A stretch of 64,000 bases of DNA from Paraspadella gotoi. Lineage: Eukaryota > Chaetognatha. The stretch covers positions 7,983,420-8,047,419 of the forward strand of contig CM119270.1 of the NCBI GenBank assembly GCA_051294375.1. Reading direction: 5' to 3'. Made by a program: the position numbers and the translations under genes. The notes beneath the pieces are model-generated. The model was not told the DNA's origin. It was given only the letters and a program-made list of their open reading frames with translations, and did no database searches. Below are positions 12,114-23,149 of the stretch, in pieces (the first letter of the stretch is position 1; each line of letters opens with the position of its first letter).

Positions 12114-12479
12114 CAGTGGCTGGTTTTTGTCTTTAGGCCGCATCTTTTTAAACGATTTTCAGGATCTTTTTAGATTCTGAGCATTCTTAGATTTCCAAAC
12201 CACGCTTCAAACATTTTTGTGGCAGTTTCCATTAATCCATTAAAATTATTTAATTAAAAAAGCACGTTTTACCCATAACTATAGGTTATTACAATTCTAA
12301 AAAAATAATAACTAATTCTGTTTCCCAGGTTTGGAAAAACCTTTAAGGAGATTCAGAACTAGTTTAGTCGTTTAATTTGAATAAACATTAGCGGGTTTTT
12401 TCTTCATAGAACCTAAGATGATGAAAGGGATGTCAATATAGGCATGTTAATTAGATGTATTCCTGATAAATCGATTAAA

Positions 12480-12483
<4 letters not shown>

Positions 12484-12548
<65 letters not shown>
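12484..12548 (-). repeat. (GA)n tract in the BMP 3' UTR
   Basis: There are 65 bases of CT on the plus strand, so the BMP transcript carries about 32 GA units beginning 11 bases after its stop codon. The repeat is probably length-variable. Confidence 0.9.
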
Positions 12549-12549
<1 letters not shown>

Positions 12550-12559
12550 ACAAAAGGTA

Positions 12560-13496
12560 CTATCTGCAGCCGCAGCCTTCCACGACCATGTCCTGGTAAT
12601 TCTTGAGCACAACCTTGTCGTAGTTGTCGACGTAGAGCATGCTGATTGGGGTGAGTTGCGTCGGCACGCAGCAGGCCCTGGGCACGGAGGTGGGGTAGAC
12701 GGAGTTGACGAGCGTCTGCACGATGGCGTGGTTTGTGGAGTTGAGGTGGTCGGCGAGGGGGAAGGGGCAGTCGCCGTGACAGTAGTAGGCGTCGTAACCC
12801 GGCGGCGCCACGATCCAATCGTTCCACCCGACGTCGGAAAAGTCCACGTAGAGCGGATGGCGCCGGCAGTTGCGTCTGTGGTTGTGTCCCCCGCCGTGGT
12901 TGTTGTGGTGATTCTTTCGATGTTTGGATCGATGACGCGTCGTCCGCCGTCGTTTCCGTCCGCGAGAATCCTCTTCCTCGTCCTCGGCGTCAAACGACGA
13001 ACCTCGGCGTCGATCGCGCCGGTTTCGTCGACTTCCGGCGCGCCGTTCGGCGGCGTCGAGATTGTCTTCTACGCCGAAGGCTTCGTCATCGTCGGCGAAA
13101 TCATCGCCGCCGGCGTCGTCGCCGTAAGTCACCAGCAGAGGCGCTTTGGCGTTCCATTCCGCCGGCGTTTCGGGTCGCGTCGAGGACTCTTCCACGCCTC
13201 CCCCTCTTCCTCCTCCTCCCTCTCTCCCCAACGACCTGCGTAGCCGCACGTGCCTCGTCACGGCGTCTTCCCCGGTGGGCGCGGCTCCGCCGGCGCGCAT
13301 CACCTGCACGGAGACGCCCCGATTGTTCCGCGGGTCTCGCAGCCATCTCCGCACGGCCGGCGTAAGGTCGAACGTCTCCCAACTTGAAGGCGACGAGGCG
13401 TCGAGGACCCGAGTGTCCAACAGGCGAGTGATGGCGGCGCGAGTGGGCGTGGCCGGTCGAAGAGTCTCGTACACGTTCACGCGATGTTTGCGGGAG

Positions 13497-13528
<32 letters not shown>

Positions 13529-13851
13529 CGATGTCTTTTGGGAAGAGGGGATTCTTTTTGGTCGCTTTTTTTCGGGGGATTTTTGGCGGCTGGAGGAGGA
13601 GGAGTGGGGGGAGAAGAATGAGGGAGTTTGGCGAGGGGGAAGTTTTTTGTCGGGGACGGGGGGGTGAGGATAAAGGGAGGAGAGGGATGAGAGGGAGGAG
13701 AGAGAAGAAGAGAGGGAGGAGAGGGAGGTGGGCGAATCCGTGGATTTTTGACGAAAAACGCGAAGTTTGGCGGAAGTGAGAATCTCTCTCGGAGGAATCG
13801 TGGAGACGTTGAAATGGAAATGTTCCCAATGCTCCGCCCAGGGGGAGTTTA
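12560..13851 (-). CDS. BMP2/4 coding exon 2: rest of prodomain and mature ligand
   Basis: The acceptor CCACCTGACAG (AG at 13853-13852) is preceded by a pyrimidine-rich tract. Two bases complete the split codon as valine and lead into [15 protein letters not shown]. The serine run at about 13493..13531 is built almost wholly of TCC/TCT codons. The stop codon TAG is at 12562..12560. A 195-codon frame on the opposite strand across the mature domain is a shadow. Confidence 0.95.
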
Positions 13852-14505
13852 CTGTCAGGTGGGGAATAGAATCAGGAAGGATAGGGTGAGGGTGGGTAAG
13901 TCGGATAATGTGAGAAAAATGAGAAAAATTCCCACGCAGTTAATGAAACTTTTGAAAATTAAAAAAAAGTAACAAAGGCGGCAAGATTTTGCGGGTTCTT
14001 TTAACGAAATTTCATTCACGACCCCAAACGTCACGTCTCACATCTCACCGGAAGTCGTGAAACTCCTCACGGTGTTGGCGCGTCCCATTTCAGCCGATCG
14101 CCTCGTCCTTTTTTTCGTCGTCGTCGTCGTCATCCTCGACCTCGCCTCGTTGATGCGGTTCTGTTCCTCCCACAGGTCCATCATGTAAGGCGGAACGTGG
14201 ACGCGTCTCCGCGGTCTCGGCCGCGTCTCCATGCCCATCATGTCCAGGAAGGTGCGCTCGAACCGTTCTAAAGTTTTGGCCACGACTGGGTCGGACTTGT
14301 CGAGGGCCTCGCGACGGCGAGTGGGGGCGTGGGAGCGGGGATCGCGCCCGTCGGGGCCGTTGGAAACGGCGGACGCCCCATTTTGTCCCCGACAGAGGGC
14401 GACGACGATCGCCAAGACCGCCAGGAGGCGGAGGAGCGTTGCGGCGGCGTCGGCGGCGGCGATGGCGGCGGCGAGGGTGGGTCGCTCGCGGTTAGCCGCA
14501 GTCAT
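12560..14505 (-). CDS. BMP2/4-Dpp type TGF-beta ligand precursor (two coding exons)
   Basis: This gene encodes a secreted morphogen precursor of the BMP2/4-Dpp class, a ligand for type I/II serine-threonine kinase receptors that signals through Smads. Coding is 14505..14049 joined to 13851..12560, a predicted 582 residues. Residues about 22-40 form a hydrophobic signal peptide. The prodomain holds conserved blocks ([52 protein letters not shown]). Two basic convertase-like clusters lie near 428-435 and 449-455. The C-terminal domain (481-582) has the seven cystine-knot cysteines, the conserved glycosylation site HLNST and the end GCGCR. The start ATG has a good context (ACACCATGA). A Ser-rich insert of about 85 residues (roughly 187-270) makes the precursor longer than vertebrate BMP4, which is about 400 residues. 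The two exons join in phase. The class is clear; separating BMP2/4 from near relatives rests on the mature domain. Confidence 0.96.
14049..14505 (-). CDS. BMP2/4 coding exon 1: signal peptide and first part of prodomain
   Basis: The exon holds 152 codons plus one base. It ends [10 protein letters not shown] before a G|GTGAG donor (GT at 14048-14047). The open frame would run only three codons past the donor before a stop, which supports splicing here. The position of this intron, just after the ANTVRSF block, matches the known placement in BMP2/4 genes. Confidence 0.93.
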
Positions 14506-14516
14506 GGTGTCGTCTG
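14506..14516 (-). other. Likely acceptor of a 5' UTR intron of the BMP gene
   Basis: Only eight bases upstream of the ATG the minus strand reads CTCCACGGCAG (AG at 14515-14514), preceded by about 40 bases of mostly pyrimidine. This is an excellent acceptor. It implies a separate non-coding first exon, as in vertebrate Bmp2 and Bmp4. The location of that exon is not known. Confidence 0.55.
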
Positions 14517-16937
14517 CCGTGGAGGGAGGCCGGGAAGAAAGAAAAGGGGAATAAGGGACAAAGAGGAGAATAATTATGTTATCACTTTTTTGTTCCTCAC
14601 AATTTATTTATTATCTTTGTAACAACTTTTTGCCTCTTTTCTATAGTTTCAAAAATCCAAACTGCTAAGTCAAAGACTGGCAAATTCAATTATTGGATAT
14701 TATTTCCTAGGTAAGGTGTCAGCGTCTTATTTATTAATCCTATCACCCTTAATCGAATGGGAGTAAACGTAAATTAACCTCATGGCAGAAAATAATAATT
14801 ACGGAAGTATAAAAAAAAATTTAATAGAATCTTTCCTTTACTTTATTTAGAATAGCAGCCAAAAGAATATATATATATTTGGTTAAACTAATAAGAAAAA
14901 TACAATCAGTTGACTGAGGAGTTAAATACAGCAATTTTTTAGAGACTTTGCTACCGAACCTACAATTCGACCGACCGACCAACAGATCTACCATTCTCGA
15001 ACCGACCGACCGCTCATTTCCCAAAATCACGATCTCCTCCCAAATCGACAAAAACCGCGCGAGACGAGAAAAAGGAATCCGGGAATTCGGGGCGCGGTGA
15101 GAGAGAAGAGAGATTTCCGCCCTGAGACTCATTCGGCAGATTTTCCAAGTCGTTTAAAAGAGTCGCGTCTTCCTTGGGAATTTCGAGGTCTTGACTCTTG
15201 ATTGCTCGCTCTCTTTTTTCTTGTTCTTTTCGTTACTGGAACGCTTAATGTACGACCGAGATTGACTCAAAGATTGATTTATTCATTTGTTAATTTATTA
15301 TTCTATTTATTGGTGGATTTTTGGTTTCATCGAGTGTTTTTACATTGAGTGACTCATTTTTTGATTGAATAAGTACCTGAATGACATAATTTATTTATTT
15401 ATTGATTCTTGATTCATTAATTTGTAGAATAATCAACTTGAATAAAATGATTGATTGATTACTTTATACTTCTCTGTCCATTGATTGGTTTTCATATGAG
15501 TTGTTTACAAGTTTCTAATTTGACTAAACATCCTATGGATTAAACGATTGGTTGATTATTATGTAACTGATTCGATATATGGACTTATCTATCCGTTGAA
15601 CGATTCATTAATTCATTGACGGATTGTTAGCAAAATAGTCACATATACTATCTGACTCACTGAATTAATTGATTGAGTAATTGGTTGATTGATTCATCTC
15701 CCAGTACACCTCCAGTGCGAACCGGCTTCGCTTTTCTCGAGGCCTTCATCGCCACCGCGCATCGACACCGTTCGGCGATCCTCTTCGGATGATCCCTCAT
15801 TAACGACGATGACGTGGCTGATGACTGTGACGACGACGACGACGACAATGACGACGATCTTTACGACGAAAGGGACGACGGGAATCCGAACATCTGGAGC
15901 AGCATTCTTTTTCCATTTCGTCGCGGGAAAAAGAAAATTCCCAGGAGACAAAAAAAAAAATCAGAAAGGGACAAATGTTGTCGGGGGGGCAGGGGGGGGG
16001 GAGAGAAAAGAAAAGAGAAATCTACAAGAAGAAAATTAAAAAAGAAAGACAATGATATTAATTCGATTAGACTGTTAGCCGGTATCGTCAGGATTCCGGA
16101 AAGTAACTGATGCAAGAAAGAAACTACTGCCTTCAACGAGCGAACTTTCTCCGAGCGTATCGTGTGAAGAAAATAAACTATAAAATAGGATATATGCCCG
16201 TGTTGAAACGCGAAAGGCACAAAATAAATATTTACATTTTTATGTAACCTTTTTTGTGCATCTAATTCATTTCGTTTTTAATTGTTTTGCCTGACGTAGT
16301 ATACGTAATCATAGAAAAAGCTTTTTTGAAGTGAAAGAAAATTCTGCATCATCACAAATCGACGGTATTTCTTGCTATTTCTAAATTCTAACAATATATA
16401 ATAACTTAAAGTTAAAGTTAAAATTGGGTTAATTATTTTTTTATTTAAAAAAAATGCTCTTGACATAGTAGATCTTAAGGAAAAAACTAAATTCTACGCT
16501 AAGATTTGAGTAAATATCATGAGATCAGTATTTATAAAAAAAAACGTCCATTTCCTGGGTATTAAATAAAAAAATTGACAACATTTATACTCAGTAAAAT
16601 TTTTTTTTAAATGCCTTCAATCCTATAATATTTTTTTTAATCATAAAGAAATGGTAAGGATTCTTTATGTCCAAATTGGATTGGATTGGACAAGGGATAC
16701 CCCATGATGCCCTCAAAATATTTCTAAAATGAATTCGACCAAAAAAACGATAAAAATTCCAAGAAATAAAAAGAAAAAGGAAAGAAAGAGAAAGAAGCGT
16801 CGCTCTTTCTCTTCCTCCTTTAATTATTCCTGATCCGATCAACGCTTCATCTCCCGATGAGGACACAAAACAGATTAGACCAGCTTTCCTTCTTTGCCAA
16901 ATCAAAATAAGACACTGACCCGCCCCTAAGAAGAGAG

Positions 16938-16999
<62 letters not shown>

Positions 17000-17118
17000 G
17001 AGAGAGAGGGGGGATCATCCTTCTTTCCTTAAAGGTAAGTGGCAATCGAGGAGGATGAAACGGGGATTAACGCCGTTTAGACGAAACCTCCCAAAACATT
17101 CTCTCTCTCTCTCTTCTT

Positions 17119-17170
<52 letters not shown>

Positions 17171-17552
17171 CTTCTGTTTCTGTCTCGCATGGTTTTTCTG
17201 TGCACTTTTATTGAATGATTGACTGATCAATTGATTGATTGATCCTGTGAAGGATTGATTAACCAACTAATTTTTTCCCAACAAGTAATTAGCAAAGGGA
17301 TATTAAAAAAAAATACTTATTTTTTTTTAAGGCAAAACTAGCCTAATTTTTTAAATTTTTTCAAAAAAACAAAAAACAAAAGCCACCTTTTTATGCCAGT
17401 TAAAAAAATTATAAATTGACGGGACAAAAAATATCTTGCTCGGTAGTTATCACAGCTAAAAAGAATTATAAAAACTTCGAAAAAAGACAAATATGACAAA
17501 TTATGGAGTTGCTCGGTCGAGAGAGAGAGTGAGAAGAGAAAGAGAGAGAGAA

Positions 17553-17613
<61 letters not shown>

Positions 17614-17728
17614 ACCCGTTTGGACTGTCTCGGCCGTTGTTCCGTGGTAGGGCGCGCGGGGGTTCTGACCTTCCGCGGGTTTAAAGCTCAGTTTTTTTTG
17701 GCGAGAGACACAGTAAAAAACAGAGAGC

Positions 17729-17761
<33 letters not shown>

Positions 17762-18877
17762 TCCTTAAATCCCTCAGCGGTTCGAGAATACCATGGTACA
17801 ACTAAGGACTGTCTCCTTTTCTAGCTTCTCGGAGATGGTTTGTTCATTGTGAAAAGACTGAAAAAGTAGGAATACAGTTCATTAAGAAGTTAAACCCGTT
17901 TATCATTGTTGACATGGAGATATTAATTGCCATTCGTTGATTTTGCATATCTTTTGAGGTAACAAAGCGTCAAAAGAAATAATGAAAATTGTTTTCTTAA
18001 AAATTTACAATTATTTCATCATTTTTATCATATGTTGTTATAGTGACATTAGTCTCCTATCTCAGGTCTGACCCCAGACCCACCGATACCTCCTTTACCT
18101 CACTGACTGAATTCCCTTGCCCATCTCAGCGAACTTACCCTGTCAGAACGCGGTGAACCTTATCCCAGTCGAGATTCCCTGTCATATTTCACTCGACGAA
18201 GACGAAGAAGCATCGATTACGCGGTGTAGTTGTTGTCGTTGTCGTTGTTGTCGTTCTCGTTTTCCTTTTCGTTGTTGTTATCTGTTTGGACTATTATTTT
18301 TTTTTTAATCACGCGAGCAGTGAGGGTGGACTAATCCGAATCCTGGTTCCATTCCGGTTCCAGAACTTCCCTTTTAATTTTTCTGATGGTTGATTCAATT
18401 TGTTTTCATAGGATGACCAAGAATCGATCGTTGGCGCCAAAGAACATGCGTCACAGTTTTGTTGTTGTCTTTTGTTTACACTTTTTTTTTATTCGCGCGC
18501 GCGTGTCAAATGTAGGGAATCGCTTCTCCTTTTCTTCTTCCTTTCGGACCCAAACGACAAGAATATAATATCTCCTACTTCTGTTGTTCAGCCGTCGATG
18601 TGATTTTTTTGAGACGAATTAGCCACAAATTTTCGTCGTTGTTTTTGTTGTTGTTGCAATTTCTTCTTCCTCGGGTTTTTTGTGTTTCCGAAATGTCACT
18701 CGGAACTTAGCGGGCACTCTGTCGAGAGTGGAAAAAAAAGAGGGAACGTCGTGTTTTTTTATTTAATAATGAAAAGAAATAATAATAACAACATAAACAA
18801 ACCAGGTGCTTTCCTGGCAGCTCCTGGGACGAATTGCTGAGAGAAGAGAAAGAAAGGGGAGAGGGGAGGTAGAATGA

Positions 18878-18919
<42 letters not shown>

Positions 18920-19500
18920 ATGAGAATTAGAGCAGGTGCGGTTTTTCTTGTTGTTATTTTCATGGGAATTTTCGAGGGGGGGAGAAATTTCGTTTTCCCT
19001 TCTTTCAAGGTTTTTCTGATCGGACTAAGAGAATTAAATTCATTAATGAGAAAAAAAATAAAGGGAAAAAATAGAAATAAAAAAGAAAAGGAAATCTGAA
19101 AACGAGGTCACGACGGAAAAACATAACGTCGTTGGAATCGGGGGGAAAAAAAGAAAGTTCGATCGGGTTTCTGACTAGAAATTAGGATAAGTGAATTATT
19201 TAGTTTTGTTGGTAAGTTAAAGCGATTAGAGATTAAAAATAAATGAGAAAAGAGTTAGTGATATGGGCTTGCGATATGTTTAATGACAGGGACTCAATTA
19301 CAAAGTTGCAATCCGCCCTAATTTCAGGATTTCGTGCAAAGTCATTATCAAAATTGACTCGCATCTTTTACGTTTGTATTTGTTTCAGTAGTTAATGAGA
19401 GTGATGATAATTCAATATTAGTTTCTGATGAAATTATTAAAACGCAAAAAAAAATAAGATATTCCCCACTCTTTCTCAAGAAAGCGAAAGATCAGGACAG
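14517..19500. other. Intergenic upstream of BMP, no supported gene
   Basis: AT-rich sequence with many simple repeats: a TGATTGATTGATT-type tract (about 15260..15700), triplet GAC (15826..15860), GA (16938..17020), CT (17101..17164), GA (17526..17612 and 17735..17761) and GA (18877..18918). Some of it may be intron if BMP has a distant first exon. I see no coding exon. Confidence 0.55.
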
Positions 19501-19514
19501 AAACGAAAAATAAT

Positions 19515-19665
19515 TACGACGTCGTCGTCGTCGTCGTCGTCGTCGTCAACGTCGTTTTCATAGTCGTCGAAAAAAGTCCGAAATTATCTTTGCGACGTCT
19601 TTCCCATTTCTTCTCGACGACTACAACGACGACGACGATGACGACGACGACGACGGTGACGATCC
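19515..19665. repeat. (CGT)n / (GAC)n triplet arrays
   Basis: Two triplet blocks on opposite register, GTCGTCGTC at about 19518..19552 and GACGACGAC at about 19620..19662, flank about 65 bases of unique sequence. They could pair as an imperfect inverted repeat. Confidence 0.8.
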
Positions 19666-19734
19666 CCAAGAAAATCGTTCGGCGGACCATCGATCTGCCG
19701 AGAAAAAGTTTCGCGCGATGTTTTTTCTAGAAAT

Positions 19735-19930
19735 CTCAGCCAATGGGTGGCTCTCGGTGGTATCTTTCAGCTAATAAAAGGCGAGATCGAATCTCTATTG
19801 GTCCAATCGGAACAAACTTCGTATCTCTCGTTTTGACCTATCAGAGAAGCGCGTCGTTCTTTTACGTTAGGACGACGAAATTAGGTTCGACCAATCGGGA
19901 AGCATCTTACGTTTCGTAGAAATTGGTAAG
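19735..19930. promoter_or_regulatory. Cluster of five CCAAT boxes upstream of BMP
   Basis: CCAAT pentamers lie at 19740, 19803 and 19891 on the plus strand and at 19797..19801 and 19922..19926 in inverted form. The 19797/19803 pair is almost back to back (ATTGGTCCAAT). An AATAAAAGG TATA-like element is at about 19773. NF-Y is the known binder of CCAAT. The density suggests a promoter or enhancer. The nearest gene is BMP, 5.3 kb away, so its use there is inference. Confidence 0.45.
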
Positions 19931-20590
19931 GGGAAAAAAAAAATTGAGAAGCCGCTACCGTCAGTCTGAGAGGATCGTTGTCGTCTTATTTGAAAAACAA
20001 TTTAAGCACAAAACCAAATAGGTCAATGCTGTCTTTATCGATTGTATAATGTGATTGAATCACGTTGATTTCCAATCAAAACTCCGTTAACGCTGTTTCA
20101 TTGATTTTTTATAAACTTAAAAACTAGGTTACCTTTAAAAATTGCAACATTACTTATGTTAGAATGATTAATTATTTCATTTTTTTTTATTTATTGGACG
20201 AATTGCTCAACCTGCAATAGTAAGTAGGCAGTTGGGGAAATTTCTTTTGGCTTCCTATTTCCGTTTGTTGCCAACATAAACTCAGTGCCAATCCTCTACC
20301 CTTAACTCACCTTTCCTCACCTTATCGTCATGAGTCGGGTGAGTCTTTCTCCGATCTTCTCTCTTCGTACCCTACTCTTCACAATAATCATCACGATCTT
20401 AACAAATCACCATCTATAAAGAAATAACACGATAAATAATCGAAATAAAGTTTTAAAAACTAGACGAAGCTCAAAAAGTCCGATGCCCAGAAATCCTGAC
20501 CTCAAAGCGGAATTGACAGAAATGAAAAGGAAACAAAAAAAAAGAAAACAAAAGATAACGTCCCTCGCGACGTTTGGATTGGGCTTGGGC

Positions 20591-20612
20591 GCCACGGGCG
20601 GGCGCCAAAGAA
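20591..20612. promoter_or_regulatory. E2F-like motif in a GC-rich patch
   Basis: GGGCGGGCGCCAAAG contains the E2F-type core GGCGCCAAA. It is a single motif and its function is unknown. Confidence 0.25.
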
Positions 20613-20671
20613 ACGGGAAATCCAAGGAAAAAACAATAGAACCTGGATTTTGATTTTCTGTCTCTTTTTTG

Positions 20672-20695
20672 GGACGACGACGACGACGACGAGGA

Positions 20696-20726
<31 letters not shown>

Positions 20727-20727
20727 C
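20672..20727. repeat. (GAC)n triplet array
   Basis: About 18 GAC units with one GAG/GAT interruption. Opposite-strand frames made of Val or Arg runs here come from the repeat. Confidence 0.85.
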
Positions 20728-20824
20728 TTCATCTCGATAGACATGGAACTCTGAATTTCTGGGCGACATTGGGACAACGAAAATTGTGACGATGTTCGCA
20801 GAATCTTCGACTCTCTCCTTACTA

Positions 20825-21111
20825 CCTCTCCTCTCTCTTCCCTCTCTCTCTCTCTCTCTCTCTCTCTTGCTGTTCTCGCTTTCTCTCTCCTCTCTCTACT
20901 CTGCTGATTCTCGCTTTCTCTCTCTCATTCTCCACTCACTGGTCTAGACGTGAAGGCCATCACAACAGTGATCAGTGACTTTTTTATTATTTCACTGAAT
21001 TTCTTTTATGAATGAAAAGAGCAAGAAAAATACATACAAGTACACGTGAGACATTTGTCATAAGTCTCACTTGTCTTGGTAGCTCTCAAATCATATCCAC
21101 TTGTCAAAATC

Positions 21112-21158
<47 letters not shown>

Positions 21159-21180
21159 ATCTCATCTCTCTCTCTCTCTC

Positions 21181-21222
<42 letters not shown>
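20825..21222. repeat. CT-rich tracts
   Basis: Two main blocks, about 20840..20945 and 21113..21222, flank roughly 170 bases of unique sequence. Confidence 0.8.
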
Positions 21223-21224
<2 letters not shown>

Positions 21225-21693
21225 GTCATTCGCCTCCGGCCGAGAATTCGTTCCGCTCACTTCAGTTTTGAAGATCAACGCGAAAATCGCTTTTGGTTTC
21301 CCTCATCTCATCTCTTTCCCTCGTCTTGTTCGCCTTCCTAATCTCGACTGTCTGGTTAAATTGTTCGTCTTCCTATAGTCGTTGTTCATAGTCGTTATTT
21401 ATTTTGACCGCTACGCGTTCACGAACATTATTTCTTTTAATAATATATAATATAATAATATCGTTCATCGTTCATCTTTCATCGTTCATGAAATTCTTCC
21501 GAGCTTCCTCGTCTGTTCATTCCCAACCGAAAAGAGAAAAAAGGAGGAAGATGAAGGCGAAGATAAAAAAAAAGATTTTCAGGCAGGACAATTGGAACAG
21601 ATAGACGGACTGACCGAGCCACCGACAGGATGCGTTAACTCTTAGATCATCATCGTAATCTGCGCAGCGGAATCGACTGAGAGAGATAAAAGG

Positions 21694-21694
<1 letters not shown>

Positions 21695-21754
<60 letters not shown>
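21695..21754. repeat. (GA)n microsatellite
   Basis: Uninterrupted GA units lie next to a unique stretch that then enters the 263-N gap. Confidence 0.85.
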
Positions 21755-21758
<4 letters not shown>

Positions 21759-21989
21759 GAAAAAAATATATACTTATGACATCTCAATAAGCCTATTTCT
21801 CATCTTTTAAAGGTCAGTTAAAAGAAAATCTAAAGAGAAACAAGCGACCGCAAGTGATTCCGTGAAAGAGATAAACATCGAGCGCGATCAGTGTAGCTCT
21901 TGTGGTTTTTTTAAAAGAGCCAAAAGTACTACAGTCTCTCCTTTTTTTTACAAAGTCGCTTTTTCGGATTTGAGACTTTGGCACCAACT

Positions 21990-22252
21990 NNNNNNNNNNN
22001 NNNNNNNNNNNNNNNNNNNNNNNNNNNNNNNNNNNNNNNNNNNNNNNNNNNNNNNNNNNNNNNNNNNNNNNNNNNNNNNNNNNNNNNNNNNNNNNNNNNN
22101 NNNNNNNNNNNNNNNNNNNNNNNNNNNNNNNNNNNNNNNNNNNNNNNNNNNNNNNNNNNNNNNNNNNNNNNNNNNNNNNNNNNNNNNNNNNNNNNNNNNN
22201 NNNNNNNNNNNNNNNNNNNNNNNNNNNNNNNNNNNNNNNNNNNNNNNNNNNN
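21990..22252. other. Assembly gap (263 N)
   Basis: A run of undetermined bases. Confidence 0.99.
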
Positions 22253-22283
22253 GAGGGAGAAAGGAAAAAAAAAAGTGGAGTAA

Positions 22284-22342
22284 AAGTTGACGCGATTACG
22301 TCACGGATGACGTCAAAAGTGACGACGCAAACGACGTCACCG
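22284..22342. promoter_or_regulatory. Cluster of cAMP-response-element motifs
   Basis: TTACGTCA at 22296..22303, the full palindrome TGACGTCA at 22308..22315 and CGACGTCA at 22332..22339 lie within 45 bases. Partial TGACG sites at about 22288 and 22320 add to them. Start-to-start spacings are 12 and 24 bases. CREB/ATF and AP-1-like bZIP proteins bind such sites. The cluster sits between two assembly gaps, so its context is incomplete. Confidence 0.5.
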
Positions 22343-22416
22343 ATGGTCATTGATAACAGAGTTTCACGTCCAAATTTTGGAGGTTAGAGTCAAAAAGTAG
22401 TCTCTCTCTCTCTCTC

Positions 22417-22698
22417 NNNNNNNNNNNNNNNNNNNNNNNNNNNNNNNNNNNNNNNNNNNNNNNNNNNNNNNNNNNNNNNNNNNNNNNNNNNNNNNNNNNN
22501 NNNNNNNNNNNNNNNNNNNNNNNNNNNNNNNNNNNNNNNNNNNNNNNNNNNNNNNNNNNNNNNNNNNNNNNNNNNNNNNNNNNNNNNNNNNNNNNNNNNN
22601 NNNNNNNNNNNNNNNNNNNNNNNNNNNNNNNNNNNNNNNNNNNNNNNNNNNNNNNNNNNNNNNNNNNNNNNNNNNNNNNNNNNNNNNNNNNNNNNNNN
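22417..22698. other. Assembly gap (282 N) bordered by CT repeat
   Basis: The left edge of the gap is inside a (CT)n tract, so repeat collapse is the likely reason for it. Confidence 0.99.
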
Positions 22699-22920
22699 TC
22701 ATGGAGAACATCAACTTTCGAATATTCGATTAGATTTGACATCTAAATTAAGAAAGAACGAGAATCCTCTCTCTCGCTCTTTCTCTCTCTCTCTCTCTCT
22801 CTTCCCCCCTCTCTCTCTCTCCCCCTCTCTCTCGCCGTCTGGTCCGTTTAGCATGTGATATAGTCGGAAAGAGTCAGGTTACATATTTGCCTTAAAAGCA
22901 GTGATTCACATTTTTTCGGT

Positions 22921-23042
22921 NNNNNNNNNNNNNNNNNNNNNNNNNNNNNNNNNNNNNNNNNNNNNNNNNNNNNNNNNNNNNNNNNNNNNNNNNNNNNNNN
23001 NNNNNNNNNNNNNNNNNNNNNNNNNNNNNNNNNNNNNNNNNN
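22921..23042. other. Assembly gap (122 N)
   Basis: A run of undetermined bases. CT-rich tracts lie on both sides (22763..22833 and 23055..23140). Confidence 0.99.
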
Positions 23043-23073
23043 CGCTATTTCACCTCTCGCTTCTCTCTCCTCT

Positions 23074-23113
<40 letters not shown>

Positions 23114-23149
23114 GCTCTCTCCTCTCTCTCTCACTTTTTCTCTCTCCCA

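Noticed and set aside
12656-13667. Plus-strand open frames opposite the BMP gene (195 and 173 codons)
   Set aside because: They lie antisense to clearly conserved BMP coding sequence and show no family resemblance. High GC keeps the antisense open.
13101-13829. A 242-codon minus-strand frame overlapping BMP exon 2
   Set aside because: It is an out-of-frame reading of the same exon. The conserved BMP residues are in the other frame.
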